A stretch of 64,000 nt of DNA from Deltaproteobacteria bacterium (GTDB taxonomy: Bacteria; Desulfobacterota; Binatia; UTPRO1), in the NCBI GenBank assembly GCA_016200545.1, contig JACQEO010000087.1, positions 90,448 to 154,447 of the forward strand, read 5' to 3'. The notes under the pieces were generated by a model. The model worked only from the letters and a program-made list of their open reading frames with translations, did no database searches and was not told the DNA's origin. Shown in pieces: positions 57,552-63,881 of the stretch. Each line of letters begins with the position of its first letter. Within the stretch, counting starts at the first letter, position 1. A program made the position numbers and the translations under genes.

Positions 57552-58565
57552 ATGGCGACGATCGGCGTGATCGGGGCCGGGAGTTGGGGCACGGCCCTCG
57601 CAAAAATGCTCGCCGAGTCCGGGCATGACGTGACCCTCTGGGCGCACCGCGTCGAGGTCGCGCGCGACATCGCGGCACACGGCGAGAATGCGTCGTATTT
57701 ACCCGGCTTCGCGTTGCCCGTGACGCTCCGCGCCACCGCCGATCTCGCGGAAGGAGTGTCCGGAAAAGAGGTGCTGCTCTCGGTCAGCCCGTCACACGTC
57801 GTTCGCGACGTGATGACCGAGGCGATGCGCCACGTGACCGGTCGGCCATACGTCGTCACCGCCTCGAAGGGCATCGAGGAAACAAGTCTGCTCACGATGG
57901 CCGGAGTCCTCGAGGAGATCGTCGGAACACTTCTGGCGGGTGGCGTCTGCGCCCTCTCGGGCCCGAGCTTCGCGCGCGAGGTCGCGGCGCATATGCCGAC
58001 GGCGGTCACGGTCGGCGCCCGGGACCACGCCGTGAGCACCGTCGTTCAGCGGATCTTCACTACCAACTACTTTCGCGTCTACTCCTCGGACGATCTGATC
58101 GGGGTGGAGATTGGCGGCGCCGTGAAGAACGTGATTGCGATCGCCGCCGGCGTGAGCGATGGCCTTGGTTTCGGCTCCAATACGCGCGCGGCGCTGATCA
58201 CACGCGGCATCGCCGAGACAGCGCGCCTCGGGGCCGCCATGGGAGCGAATCCGACGACGCTCTCGGGCTTGGCGGGACTCGGCGACCTCGTGCTGACGTG
58301 CACCGGCGAGCTCAGCCGCAACCGCACCGTCGGCGTCCGCCTCGGCCGCGGCGAGGCCCTGGAGAGCATCCTCGGGAGCATGAAAATGGTCGCCGAGGGG
58401 GTTAGAAACACTCGCTCGGTACGAGCGCTCGCGGCCAAGGTCGGTGTGGAGATGCCGATTACGGAGCAAATGTATGCAATGCTGTATGAGAACAAATCGC
58501 CGCGTGACGTCGTGACAGAGCTCATGGCGCGCGGCCTCAAACCGGAGTTCAACCGAGCCGGCTGA
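57552..58565 (+). CDS. gpsA: Glycerol-3-phosphate dehydrogenase [NAD(P)+]
   Basis: A 337-residue enzyme from ATG 57552. NAD motif GVIGAGSWGTALAKMLA, then LSGPSFAREVA, and the catalytic Lys in EIGGAVKNVIAIAAG. C-terminal substrate domain has TLSGLAGLGDLVLTCTG. It reduces DHAP to sn-glycerol-3-phosphate in the cytosol, the backbone of phospholipids, the reverse direction of the GlpD reaction seen at 30 kb. Length is standard. Confidence 0.97.
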   Translation: MATIGVIGAGSWGTALAKMLAESGHDVTLWAHRVEVARDIAAHGENASYLPGFALPVTLRATADLAEGVSGKEVLLSVSPSHVVRDVMTEAMRHVTGRPYVVTASKGIEETSLLTMAGVLEEIVGTLLAGGVCALSGPSFAREVAAHMPTAVTVGARDHAVSTVVQRIFTTNYFRVYSSDDLIGVEIGGAVKNVIAIAAGVSDGLGFGSNTRAALITRGIAETARLGAAMGANPTTLSGLAGLGDLVLTCTGELSRNRTVGVRLGRGEALESILGSMKMVAEGVRNTRSVRALAAKVGVEMPITEQMYAMLYENKSPRDVVTELMARGLKPEFNRAG

Positions 58566-58583
58566 CGAACGATAGGAGCGACG

Positions 58584-58805
58584 ATGCCGAAGGGACCATG
58601 CAAGCTCGAGGGCTGCGAAAGAGCGGCGGTGGGCAAGGGGTATTGCACCCGCCACTACAGGCAGTGGCGTCGGGGCGGGCTTCCCAAGGGACGATACAAG
58701 ACGTGCACGCACGAGGCCTGCCACAAGCCGCGGAGCCTCGGCTCGAAGTGCGAGGAGCATCGAGGCAAGAGCGCTGCAGTGGCCGGCGAGGCGGCCGCGT
58801 CATAG
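58584..58805 (+). CDS. Small protein with two C-x4-C...C-x2-H zinc-binding repeats
   Basis: A 73-residue basic protein from ATG 58584 (AGGAGC upstream), 18 bases after gpsA, so likely co-transcribed. Two units are visible: CKLEGCERAAVGKGYCTRH and CTHEACHKPRSLGSKCEEH, each C-x4-C, 8-9 residues, then C-x2-H. This spacing suits two small zinc knuckles or fingers. RNA or DNA binding is possible. I do not recognise a named family. The tail is Ala-rich. Confidence 0.75.
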   Translation: MPKGPCKLEGCERAAVGKGYCTRHYRQWRRGGLPKGRYKTCTHEACHKPRSLGSKCEEHRGKSAAVAGEAAAS

Positions 58806-58834
58806 CAACGGCAACGCCCCGCCTTCGCGGGTGC

Positions 58835-58933
58835 TGGCCTAGTTAGCGGCGAGGTGGCCTAGTTTGCCGCCGAACGATCGGGCACTGGCGTTGTTCGGGG
58901 CTGAGTGGCGCCGTTTGGGGCTACGAGTGGCGT
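58835..58933. repeat. Two pairs of about 20-bp direct repeats at the edge of the accessory region
   Basis: TGGCCTAGTT begins adjacent 20-base units at 58835 and 58855. A second pair, GTTCGGGGCTGAGTGGCG (58893) and GTTTGGGGCTACGAGTGG (58913), has a similar period. They lie between the last conserved core gene and the unfamiliar genes to the right. Confidence 0.6.
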
Positions 58934-58955
58934 TCTTTGCGGAGCGTTCGATGAT

Positions 58956-59348
58956 TCAGCGTGCCCGTGCCCAATCGGGCCAGTAGGTCAGCCCGCGTAG
59001 CCCAACGTCGGTGAACGCTGGCGGTCTGTAGGCATAGAAGGCGTGCGGGTGAAGGACGGCGGCTTTGATGAGCGTCAAGCCGACCCACCACGAGGCAAGC
59101 TGCTCGTCACCGAGCGCATCGTAGACGACCTGAAGCGGGGTGCCGTGCCAGTCGTGCCCGGCATCGAACGTGATGCTGGTTACGGAGCGGTCGCCTTCGT
59201 AGACGGCGTCAAGCCATCCGGTGAGGAGACCGAGCACCGCATCCTCCCCGCCGGGATCGCGACGTAGGATGCGGCCGAGACCACCCGCATACGTCGGGTT
59301 CGCGGAAGGGTCTGCAACGGACTTGGTATCTTCAAACCACGTGAGCAA
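58956..59348 (-). CDS. Hypothetical protein, 130 aa
   Basis: A 130-residue protein with several Trp/Gly-containing segments (GLLTGWLDAVYEGDRSV, DAGHDWHGTPLQVVYDAL, ASWWVGLTLIKAAVL) and an aromatic C-terminus. No signal or catalytic motif that I know. It begins 12 bases past the stop of the upstream 83-aa gene on the same strand, so they probably form an operon. First gene of the accessory region. Function unknown. Confidence 0.6.
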   Translation of the reverse strand: MLTWFEDTKSVADPSANPTYAGGLGRILRRDPGGEDAVLGLLTGWLDAVYEGDRSVTSITFDAGHDWHGTPLQVVYDALGDEQLASWWVGLTLIKAAVLHPHAFYAYRPPAFTDVGLRGLTYWPDWARAR

Positions 59349-59359
59349 AGGATTCTCGA

Positions 59360-59611
59360 TCAGGAGAAGTGCTTCTTCATCATCGTGAAGCGCACGCCCG
59401 CCAGCATCAGCGCCTCGCGGACCCGATGTAGGCGCGCATCGGCTTCCCCGGACGGGCCGTCGCCGGCGAAGAGTAGACCGACATCAGTCGTTCGAAGCTG
59501 CTCCGCGTCGAGGCGAGCGCCTTCCGCGCCGTAGAAGGTCGGTCCTGACTCTTCGATTCGCAGGTCGCCTTCCTCGTTACCAACGATCGCTGACCAGCGC
59601 AGTTCGCTCAT
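59360..59611 (-). CDS. Hypothetical protein, 83 aa
   Basis: An 83-residue acidic protein, first of a two-gene unit with the 130-aa gene. It starts MSELRWSAIVGNEEGDLR and ends with a basic RFTMMKKHFS. The shape (beta hairpin, acidic loop, helix) could be a small immunity- or anti-protein-type fold, but I see no motif. Shine-Dalgarno is weak. Function unknown. Confidence 0.5.
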   Translation of the reverse strand: MSELRWSAIVGNEEGDLRIEESGPTFYGAEGARLDAEQLRTTDVGLLFAGDGPSGEADARLHRVREALMLAGVRFTMMKKHFS

Positions 59612-59687
59612 AGGTCGAAGAGTATCATCTTTCTTCGCCCAAAGAGGGCCGTCTCAATTCGGCACGAAATTAGCACAACGTTTTTTG

Positions 59688-59717
59688 TTGACGAGTTGCT
59701 CCCTCGTGGTGTTTAGA
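59688..59717 (+). promoter_or_regulatory. Sigma-70-type promoter candidate
   Basis: TTGACG (59688-59693), an 18-base spacer and TTTAGA (59712-59717), just after a run of T. It points to the small gene at 59772. This is one of the better -35/-10 pairs in the window, in a stretch poorer in GC than its surroundings. Confidence 0.5.
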
Positions 59718-59771
59718 AGACATACCCCCGGTAGTTGACTCCCGCGCGCTGGTGGTTCAGGAGGTGAAGGG

Positions 59772-59990
59772 ATGGCGAAAGACGACACAGGATTCAAGTG
59801 CGCCAGCCCGCGTCAAGTAGTCGGGTGGCTTGGAAGCCGCGGATACCAACCCGTAGTGGTCAGAATCTCCCTGCCTCGAACAGTACCAACCCACGCGAGT
59901 ACAGTAACGGCGAACACGACCTCTGCGCCGTCGACAGCTGTTCGTATGCGGAACCGGATTCCGCGTTCACCTCGGGCGCGTACGCGGTAG
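59772..59990 (+). pseudogene. Small gene with strong promoter and RBS but doubtful coding end
   Basis: ATG 59772 follows AGGAGGTGAAGGG, and a promoter lies 55 bases upstream. The first 25 or so codons (MAKDDTGFKCASPRQVVGWL) look coding. After that the frame becomes Thr/Arg/Ser-rich and unconvincing, while the -1 frame over 59880-60040 gives a more protein-like, acidic sequence (SNGEHDLCAVDSCSYAEP). A frameshift or decayed gene is possible, or the transcript may be non-coding. Its end nearly touches the 3' end of the deaminase gene. Confidence 0.35.
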
Positions 59991-60000
59991 AGACGATCGG

Positions 60001-61308
60001 CTACGACGCCGGGGTCGTGGCGATAGGCTGCCCCTCAACGTAGCGCCGTGCTCGCGAGAAAATTTCGTGGAATCTCCGCGACCGCACGCCCTCGAACCGA
60101 CCTACCTCAATCGCGCCGAGCTCTAACCGATCCGCCGCGAGGGCGTCAGGATACGGCTCGGTGAACACGATGTACTTCACGCCGGCGTGGATGATCTTCT
60201 CCGTGCACTGAAAGCACGGGAGCGAGGTTGTATACAGGGTGGCGTTGCGCGCACGTGTTCCGGCGGCCAGGAGTACTGCTGTCTCGGCATGCACTGCCGT
60301 ACACACCGACATCGCACGATCTGGCCAGAACAGCTTATCCAGACTCGCTCCACAGCCGGAGCAGAACCAGGGCGGGGTATCCGAGATCGGCCCGACGAGG
60401 GGCGCTGCGCACTTCGGGCAGTGCCAACCAGAATCGACGTTTCGCTGCATCACTTCCTGACGAACGATGTCGCGATAGCAGCGTCCTCGCGTGGCATCCC
60501 CAGCTCCATATTCCGGCTCTTCGACACACGGCTTCGTTGGTGCCGGATTCTCGTTGTATCCCGTACCGACAATGTCGCCGTGCTCGCCCGGAGGAGCAGT
60601 AACGAGGACGGCGCCTACTTGCCTCTTGATGCACTTCGACGCGTGCGCCGCTGAGTACGCGAAGTTCATGTAGATCTCCAGCGGCAGAGCGTACCGAGGC
60701 TTGTCGCCCGTGAGCACCTGGACGTCGGCGAGGAGCTTTTTCCCGAGCTGAACAGGGTTCACCTCGATGCTGTTGTTCACGAACAAGTCGGCCGCATCGA
60801 CGCACAGTTCTACCTGCTGCCCGTAGTCATCCTCCTCATTCTTGTCGCGAGCATCGTCAGCGGTGAAATCCGCCAACGTCAACCCCTTCGAGATGTAGTG
60901 CTCGTCCTTCAGTCGCTCCCACCGATCTGAGGTCCCGCAGTGAATAGCAACGAGGTAGAAGTTCCCCCCGAATCGGTCGCGCAGCACTTCGACCTCGCCG
61001 AGATTTCGGATGCTGTCGAATACGAGTTTGTCGTACGTCGCACCATCGCTTTCTAGGGTGGCGATCGCTTCGCGTGCGAGTAGACCCGGCACGCCGGCGT
61101 CCCGACGCATCTGGTTGCCCAGGCGTTGGAGATCTTCGCGACGCGGCGGGATGTCCGGGTGCTCTGCGGTAAAGCGTTCGCGGATAGCGCGGGAAAGCGG
61201 CACGCGAGTGAAGCCGGCAGCCGCGACCAGCTTCTGTGCGGCCTGGCTGCATCCACTTCCGAACGGGCCGGTCAGACCAATGACCGTACACTTCGCGCTA
61301 ATGCTCAT
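60001..61308 (-). CDS. AvcD-like protein: P-loop domain fused to deoxycytidylate deaminase
   Basis: A 435-residue two-domain protein. Residues 1-200 are a P-loop kinase-like domain; its Walker A is GPFGSGCS (14-21), with Cys20 where Lys is normal. Residues 205-390 are a dCMP deaminase: H340-A-E342 and P364-C365-F-Q-C368 bind zinc and carry the catalytic Glu. An inserted zinc ribbon has Cys297/300 and Cys316/319. This architecture is that of the anti-phage deaminases AvcD and related dCTP deaminase defence proteins, which deplete deoxycytidine nucleotides on infection. ATG follows AAGGCGG. The dinD gene lies 30 bases upstream. Confidence 0.88.
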   Translation of the reverse strand: MSISAKCTVIGLTGPFGSGCSQAAQKLVAAAGFTRVPLSRAIRERFTAEHPDIPPRREDLQRLGNQMRRDAGVPGLLAREAIATLESDGATYDKLVFDSIRNLGEVEVLRDRFGGNFYLVAIHCGTSDRWERLKDEHYISKGLTLADFTADDARDKNEEDDYGQQVELCVDAADLFVNNSIEVNPVQLGKKLLADVQVLTGDKPRYALPLEIYMNFAYSAAHASKCIKRQVGAVLVTAPPGEHGDIVGTGYNENPAPTKPCVEEPEYGAGDATRGRCYRDIVRQEVMQRNVDSGWHCPKCAAPLVGPISDTPPWFCSGCGASLDKLFWPDRAMSVCTAVHAETAVLLAAGTRARNATLYTTSLPCFQCTEKIIHAGVKYIVFTEPYPDALAADRLELGAIEVGRFEGVRSRRFHEIFSRARRYVEGQPIATTPAS

Positions 61309-61338
61309 GCGTCCGCCTTCGGGGGAAGGAGGGTGAAT

Positions 61339-62253
61339 TCAATCTCTGAGCTTGTCTGTGGCATTGCTGCTTGCGTCCTTCTCGTAGCTACCCCGCGCGG
61401 TGGTCTCCTTTTCCAGCAGGCGCCGCGAAGATGACGCCGAGACGGCGAGGAACTTCTTCCGCAGACGCGCTTCGATCGTTCTGATCGCGGGCTCGATCGG
61501 AAGCTGCTCGGGCATCGTACCCCCGATCTTCCGAATCGTGTTGCGCACCTCTTGGCCTACCCGTAGGTGCGTGGCGATCGCGGCGTACTCGCCGCGCACT
61601 CGTTCGCGCACCAGTTTCTCTTCCGCCTGCGTCACGCGGAATTCGTTCGCGGCAAGCTCGGCACGACCGGCGCGATCGAGAAGGTCCTCCCGTTGCCCAA
61701 GGCCCTTCTTGTGCTGGATGGCGGTGAGGCCCATCCCGTAGAGCCCTTGGTAGCCCGCGTCATGGAAGAACGCGAACCGCCGAACGCCGGCCTGCTTCGC
61801 GGCGCTGTTCAGCGCGCGGTTGGCGATGCGCACCCGTTGACGAAGCTCGACTCGTTTCTCGTCTGCTACACCCTGCTCTATAAGCTCCTGCTTGCGAGTC
61901 TGCACAGCAAAGTACGTCTGCGCGTAGGCGATCTGCGGCTTGCGAGGCTCGCCGTTCATCGCGATCAGGTAGCAGGCGTAGCGGGAGAGGAAACAGTCGT
62001 CGATGAATCGCTGCGCACCACTCCCGGCCATGACCAATTTCGTGGTCGCACGAAATTGGTTGTCGACCTCTACGCCCGCGCCCTGTCCCGCAAGCTTTGC
62101 TTTCTCGATGACCTCGCGGAAGTTCTCCCAGCGGTCATAGCCAAGCAGCACTTGAAGGTCGCGGGCACGCCAGTACTCGATGCCGTGACGTGTAATCCTG
62201 CGCGCGACATCGAGCTTCGCTCGAAAAGTACCGTATTCAACGATGTTTGCCAC
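61339..62253 (-). CDS. dinD: DNA damage-inducible protein D homologue
   Basis: A 304-residue DinD from GTG 62253. Longer frames to 62442 start in the promoter region. Matching landmarks with E. coli DinD: GIEYWRARDLQVLLGYDRWENF, SRYACYLIAMNGEPRKP, AQTYFAVQTRKQEL, GYQGLYGMG, TELAAN-like AELAANEFRVTQAEEKL, and GGTMPEQLP. The N-terminus is a BRO-N-like DNA-binding fold. In E. coli dinD is SOS-induced and its product opposes RecA. A 25-residue C-terminal extension is added here. It heads the operon with the deaminase. Confidence 0.92.
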   Translation of the reverse strand: MANIVEYGTFRAKLDVARRITRHGIEYWRARDLQVLLGYDRWENFREVIEKAKLAGQGAGVEVDNQFRATTKLVMAGSGAQRFIDDCFLSRYACYLIAMNGEPRKPQIAYAQTYFAVQTRKQELIEQGVADEKRVELRQRVRIANRALNSAAKQAGVRRFAFFHDAGYQGLYGMGLTAIQHKKGLGQREDLLDRAGRAELAANEFRVTQAEEKLVRERVRGEYAAIATHLRVGQEVRNTIRKIGGTMPEQLPIEPAIRTIEARLRKKFLAVSASSSRRLLEKETTARGSYEKDASSNATDKLRD

Positions 62254-62267
62254 TGTAGCCCCTCTCC

Positions 62268-62334
62268 GCTGGCGCAGGACCTTACCATCGCCGCAACGAG
62301 TTCGCCAGCATTTTCCTCTTGATCGCGCTGGCGA
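62268..62334. promoter_or_regulatory. Three GCTGGCG motifs in the divergent dinD promoter region
   Basis: GCTGGCG at 62268-62274, its complement CGCCAGC at 62303-62309, and GCTGGCG at 62327-62333. The last two extend to perfect 8-base arms TCGCCAGC/GCTGGCGA with a 17-base spacer. They fill the 102-base gap between divergent starts, where a shared repressor would sit. Confidence 0.5.
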
Positions 62335-62355
62335 TGAGGTATAGGGACGCCTCCC

Positions 62356-62895
62356 ATGAGCATGCGCGACGAACTGGAGAAGAAAATCGAGCGGAGGATC
62401 CAAGAGGTCACCGAGATGGAGATCCGAGTCCGGGAAGGCCACGCGTACATCCAGGCGCTGATGGACACCCTCAAATGGCTTCCACAGGAGACGCCTGCGG
62501 ATGCCGACACTGTCCTACGGCCGGGTACGACCGTGGCGCGCGCGCGAGACGCGATCAAGAAGGCACAGCGTCCACTTCACATCTCGTTGCTCTTGAAGGC
62601 CGTCGGGAAGCCCGACGATCGGAAGAACCGCGCCGCCCTCGGCGGAAGTCTGTCGACGTACGTTCGCAAGGGAATCATCTTCACGCGTCCGGGACCGAAC
62701 ACCTACGGTCTGGTCGAGCTTGGGGGCGTACCCGCGGACGACGAGCCGCCGGAGTCATTCGGGCTCGACGCGAACGCGGTCGATGGTGTCGCCGAGACGC
62801 CGCTTGCGACGCATGGTGATGCGCCTACCGGAGAAGGTTCTGTGATCGACAAAGAAGCGGCCCGGCAGCCTGACGATGAGGACGCGATGACCTGA
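62356..62895 (+). CDS. Probable winged-helix (HARE-like) protein with acidic tail
   Basis: A 179-residue protein from ATG 62356. Residues 1-38 are a coiled coil (KKIERRIQEVTEMEIRVREG). Residues 65-115 look like a winged helix of the HARE-HTH type found fused to restriction and chromatin proteins (PLHISLLLKAVGK, LGGSLSTYVRKGIIFTR, GPNTYGLVEL). The last 60 residues are acidic and disordered. It is divergent from dinD and may regulate the dinD-deaminase operon or act with it. Family assignment is by eye. Confidence 0.7.
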   Translation: MSMRDELEKKIERRIQEVTEMEIRVREGHAYIQALMDTLKWLPQETPADADTVLRPGTTVARARDAIKKAQRPLHISLLLKAVGKPDDRKNRAALGGSLSTYVRKGIIFTRPGPNTYGLVELGGVPADDEPPESFGLDANAVDGVAETPLATHGDAPTGEGSVIDKEAARQPDDEDAMT

Positions 62896-62908
62896 ACCTC
62901 GAAACGCA

Positions 62909-62952
62909 AGCGGCCTCGTGACAGGCGTTGGTGCGCCTGAAACGAGGCCGCT
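62909..62952. repeat. 17-bp two-part hairpin
   Basis: Outer arms AGCGGCCTCGT (62909-62919) and ACGAGGCCGCT (62942-62952) are perfect; inner arms CAGGCG and CGCCTG close a TTGGTG loop, separated by a symmetric 2+2 internal loop. It lies 13 bases after the winged-helix gene. No U-tract follows, so it is an imperfect terminator candidate or a structural RNA element. Confidence 0.6.
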
Positions 62953-63022
62953 GCGAATATGCCGGGCGCCTGGATAGGCTCCGCGGGCTATGGACACCCC
63001 GGACCTACTGCATTCGTAGCCG

Positions 63023-63096
63023 CCCTTCAATCCCCCGTCAGGCCAGGAAGGCGGGCACGGCCAACCGAACCGCATCGACGGGCGGGGATTGAAGGG
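63023..63096. repeat. Long inverted repeat with structured loop
   Basis: CCCTTCAATCCCC (63023-63035) and GGGGATTGAAGGG (63084-63096) are exact complements. After a 2-base bulge the stem continues with CGTC/GACG, and inside the loop GGCC (63041-63044) can pair with GGCC (63059-63062). The stem is far more stable than random sequence. No known family is recognised. Confidence 0.65.
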
Positions 63097-63214
63097 AGGT
63101 AGGAACAGTGCGGTACGGCGACCGCGCCATAATACGACGGTCCCCTCGGCGATAGCTCTGCGGCTTCAACGCGACGGCGCTCGCGCCGTCTCTACCGATG
63201 GAGGGTGACTGAAA

Positions 63215-63451
63215 ATGGCGTTTTCAGAGGAAGTTAAAGACCAAGCGTATCGTAGGTCGGGCGGGCAGTGCGAATGCACGCGTTCTCACTATCCACACTG
63301 GGGCGCGCGTTGTCCGACGAGATTGGCGCGCCAGGGCGCCTGGGAGGCGCACCACAAGACGGCTGTCTCAGTCGGTGGCCATGACGGGCTATCGAACTGT
63401 GAGGTGCTGTGTATCCCGTGCCACAGGCAAACAGACAGCTACGGTCGGTAG
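63215..63451 (+). CDS. Small HNH endonuclease
   Basis: A 78-residue HNH protein. Zinc-knuckle Cys at 19, 21 and 33; the catalytic HH at residues 46-47 in EAHHKTAVSVGGHDGLSN, Asn61, and the closing CIPCH (66-70). The complete beta-beta-alpha-metal core is present but there is no specificity domain, so it is a stand-alone nicking or cleaving nuclease like those in phages and islands. Its 3' end overlaps the convergent gene by 63 bases. Confidence 0.88.
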   Translation: MAFSEEVKDQAYRRSGGQCECTRSHYPHWGARCPTRLARQGAWEAHHKTAVSVGGHDGLSNCEVLCIPCHRQTDSYGR

Positions 63452-63802
63452 CTGACGCAAAGCAGTAGCAACCTCGGCTACGCGCTCCTTCGGAACCGTT
63501 AGAAGGGCGCGTGGCCGGTCGTTGCTTCCGAACCATTCGAGACTCAGTGAGTAGTCACAACAGAAATCACCTTCGCGAAGCGATCGCGCGAGACGCTGCA
63601 CGAGTTCTCCGAGCTGATGCCAATCGGCGCCGTACGTAAAGTAGACTTGCGCGGGCCGGTCGCTGCTCCCTTCGCAGCTATCCAATGTCAGGACGCCAAC
63701 CAGTTGGCTCAGCGCCTCGACCAACGGTGCGATGCCCTCATCAACGAGAGCGTTGACTTTGGTGATTACCTGCCGATGCGGTTCAGGAACGCGAGGGTTC
63801 AT
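63389..63802 (-). CDS. Hypothetical protein, 137 aa, phage/island-type
   Basis: A 137-residue protein starting at ATG 63802. LTLDSCEGSSDRPAQVYFTYG resembles the SCEGH-type strand seen in small accessory proteins of phages and islands; LSLEWFGSNDRPRALLTVP follows. No catalytic motif that I can name. It is convergent with and overlaps the HNH gene at their 3' ends. Function unknown. Confidence 0.6.
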   Translation of the reverse strand: MNPRVPEPHRQVITKVNALVDEGIAPLVEALSQLVGVLTLDSCEGSSDRPAQVYFTYGADWHQLGELVQRLARSLREGDFCCDYSLSLEWFGSNDRPRALLTVPKERVAEVATALRQLPTVAVCLPVARDTQHLTVR

Positions 63803-63881
63803 CTACTCTCACTCTCGGCAGGTCCCCGCCGGAGCATGAGTCCCGCCTACCCTCCAACGCCTAGCCTCGATGTGACAAAAA

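Larger units (their letters stand above)
62896..63214. other. Gene-free region with three strong hairpins, 319 bases
   Basis: No convincing frame. In order it contains a 17-bp hairpin at 62909-62952, a long inverted repeat at 63023-63096, and a small hairpin GACGGCG/CGCCGTC at 63173-63190 with a CTCG loop. The region leads into the HNH gene, whose RBS (GGAGG) is at 63201-63205. A structured transcript is possible. Confidence 0.55.

Noticed and set aside
61309..61338. AvcI-like antitoxin RNA directly upstream of the deaminase
   Set aside because: Only 30 bases separate dinD and the deaminase gene, too short for the known RNA; dinD occupies that place.
62909..62952. Intrinsic terminator
   Set aside because: Stem is good but no U-tract follows on either strand within 10 bases.
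63023..63096. CRISPR-like repeat (GGGGATTGAAGGG)
   Set aside because: Only one inverted pair, no regularly spaced direct repeats or spacers and no cas genes.
63010..63100. Retron msr-msd locus
   Set aside because: No reverse transcriptase gene in the accessible neighbourhood.
63150..63200. Possible tRNA (GGCTTCAACGCG resembles a T-arm)
   Set aside because: No acceptor stem, anticodon arm or CCA end can be folded around it.
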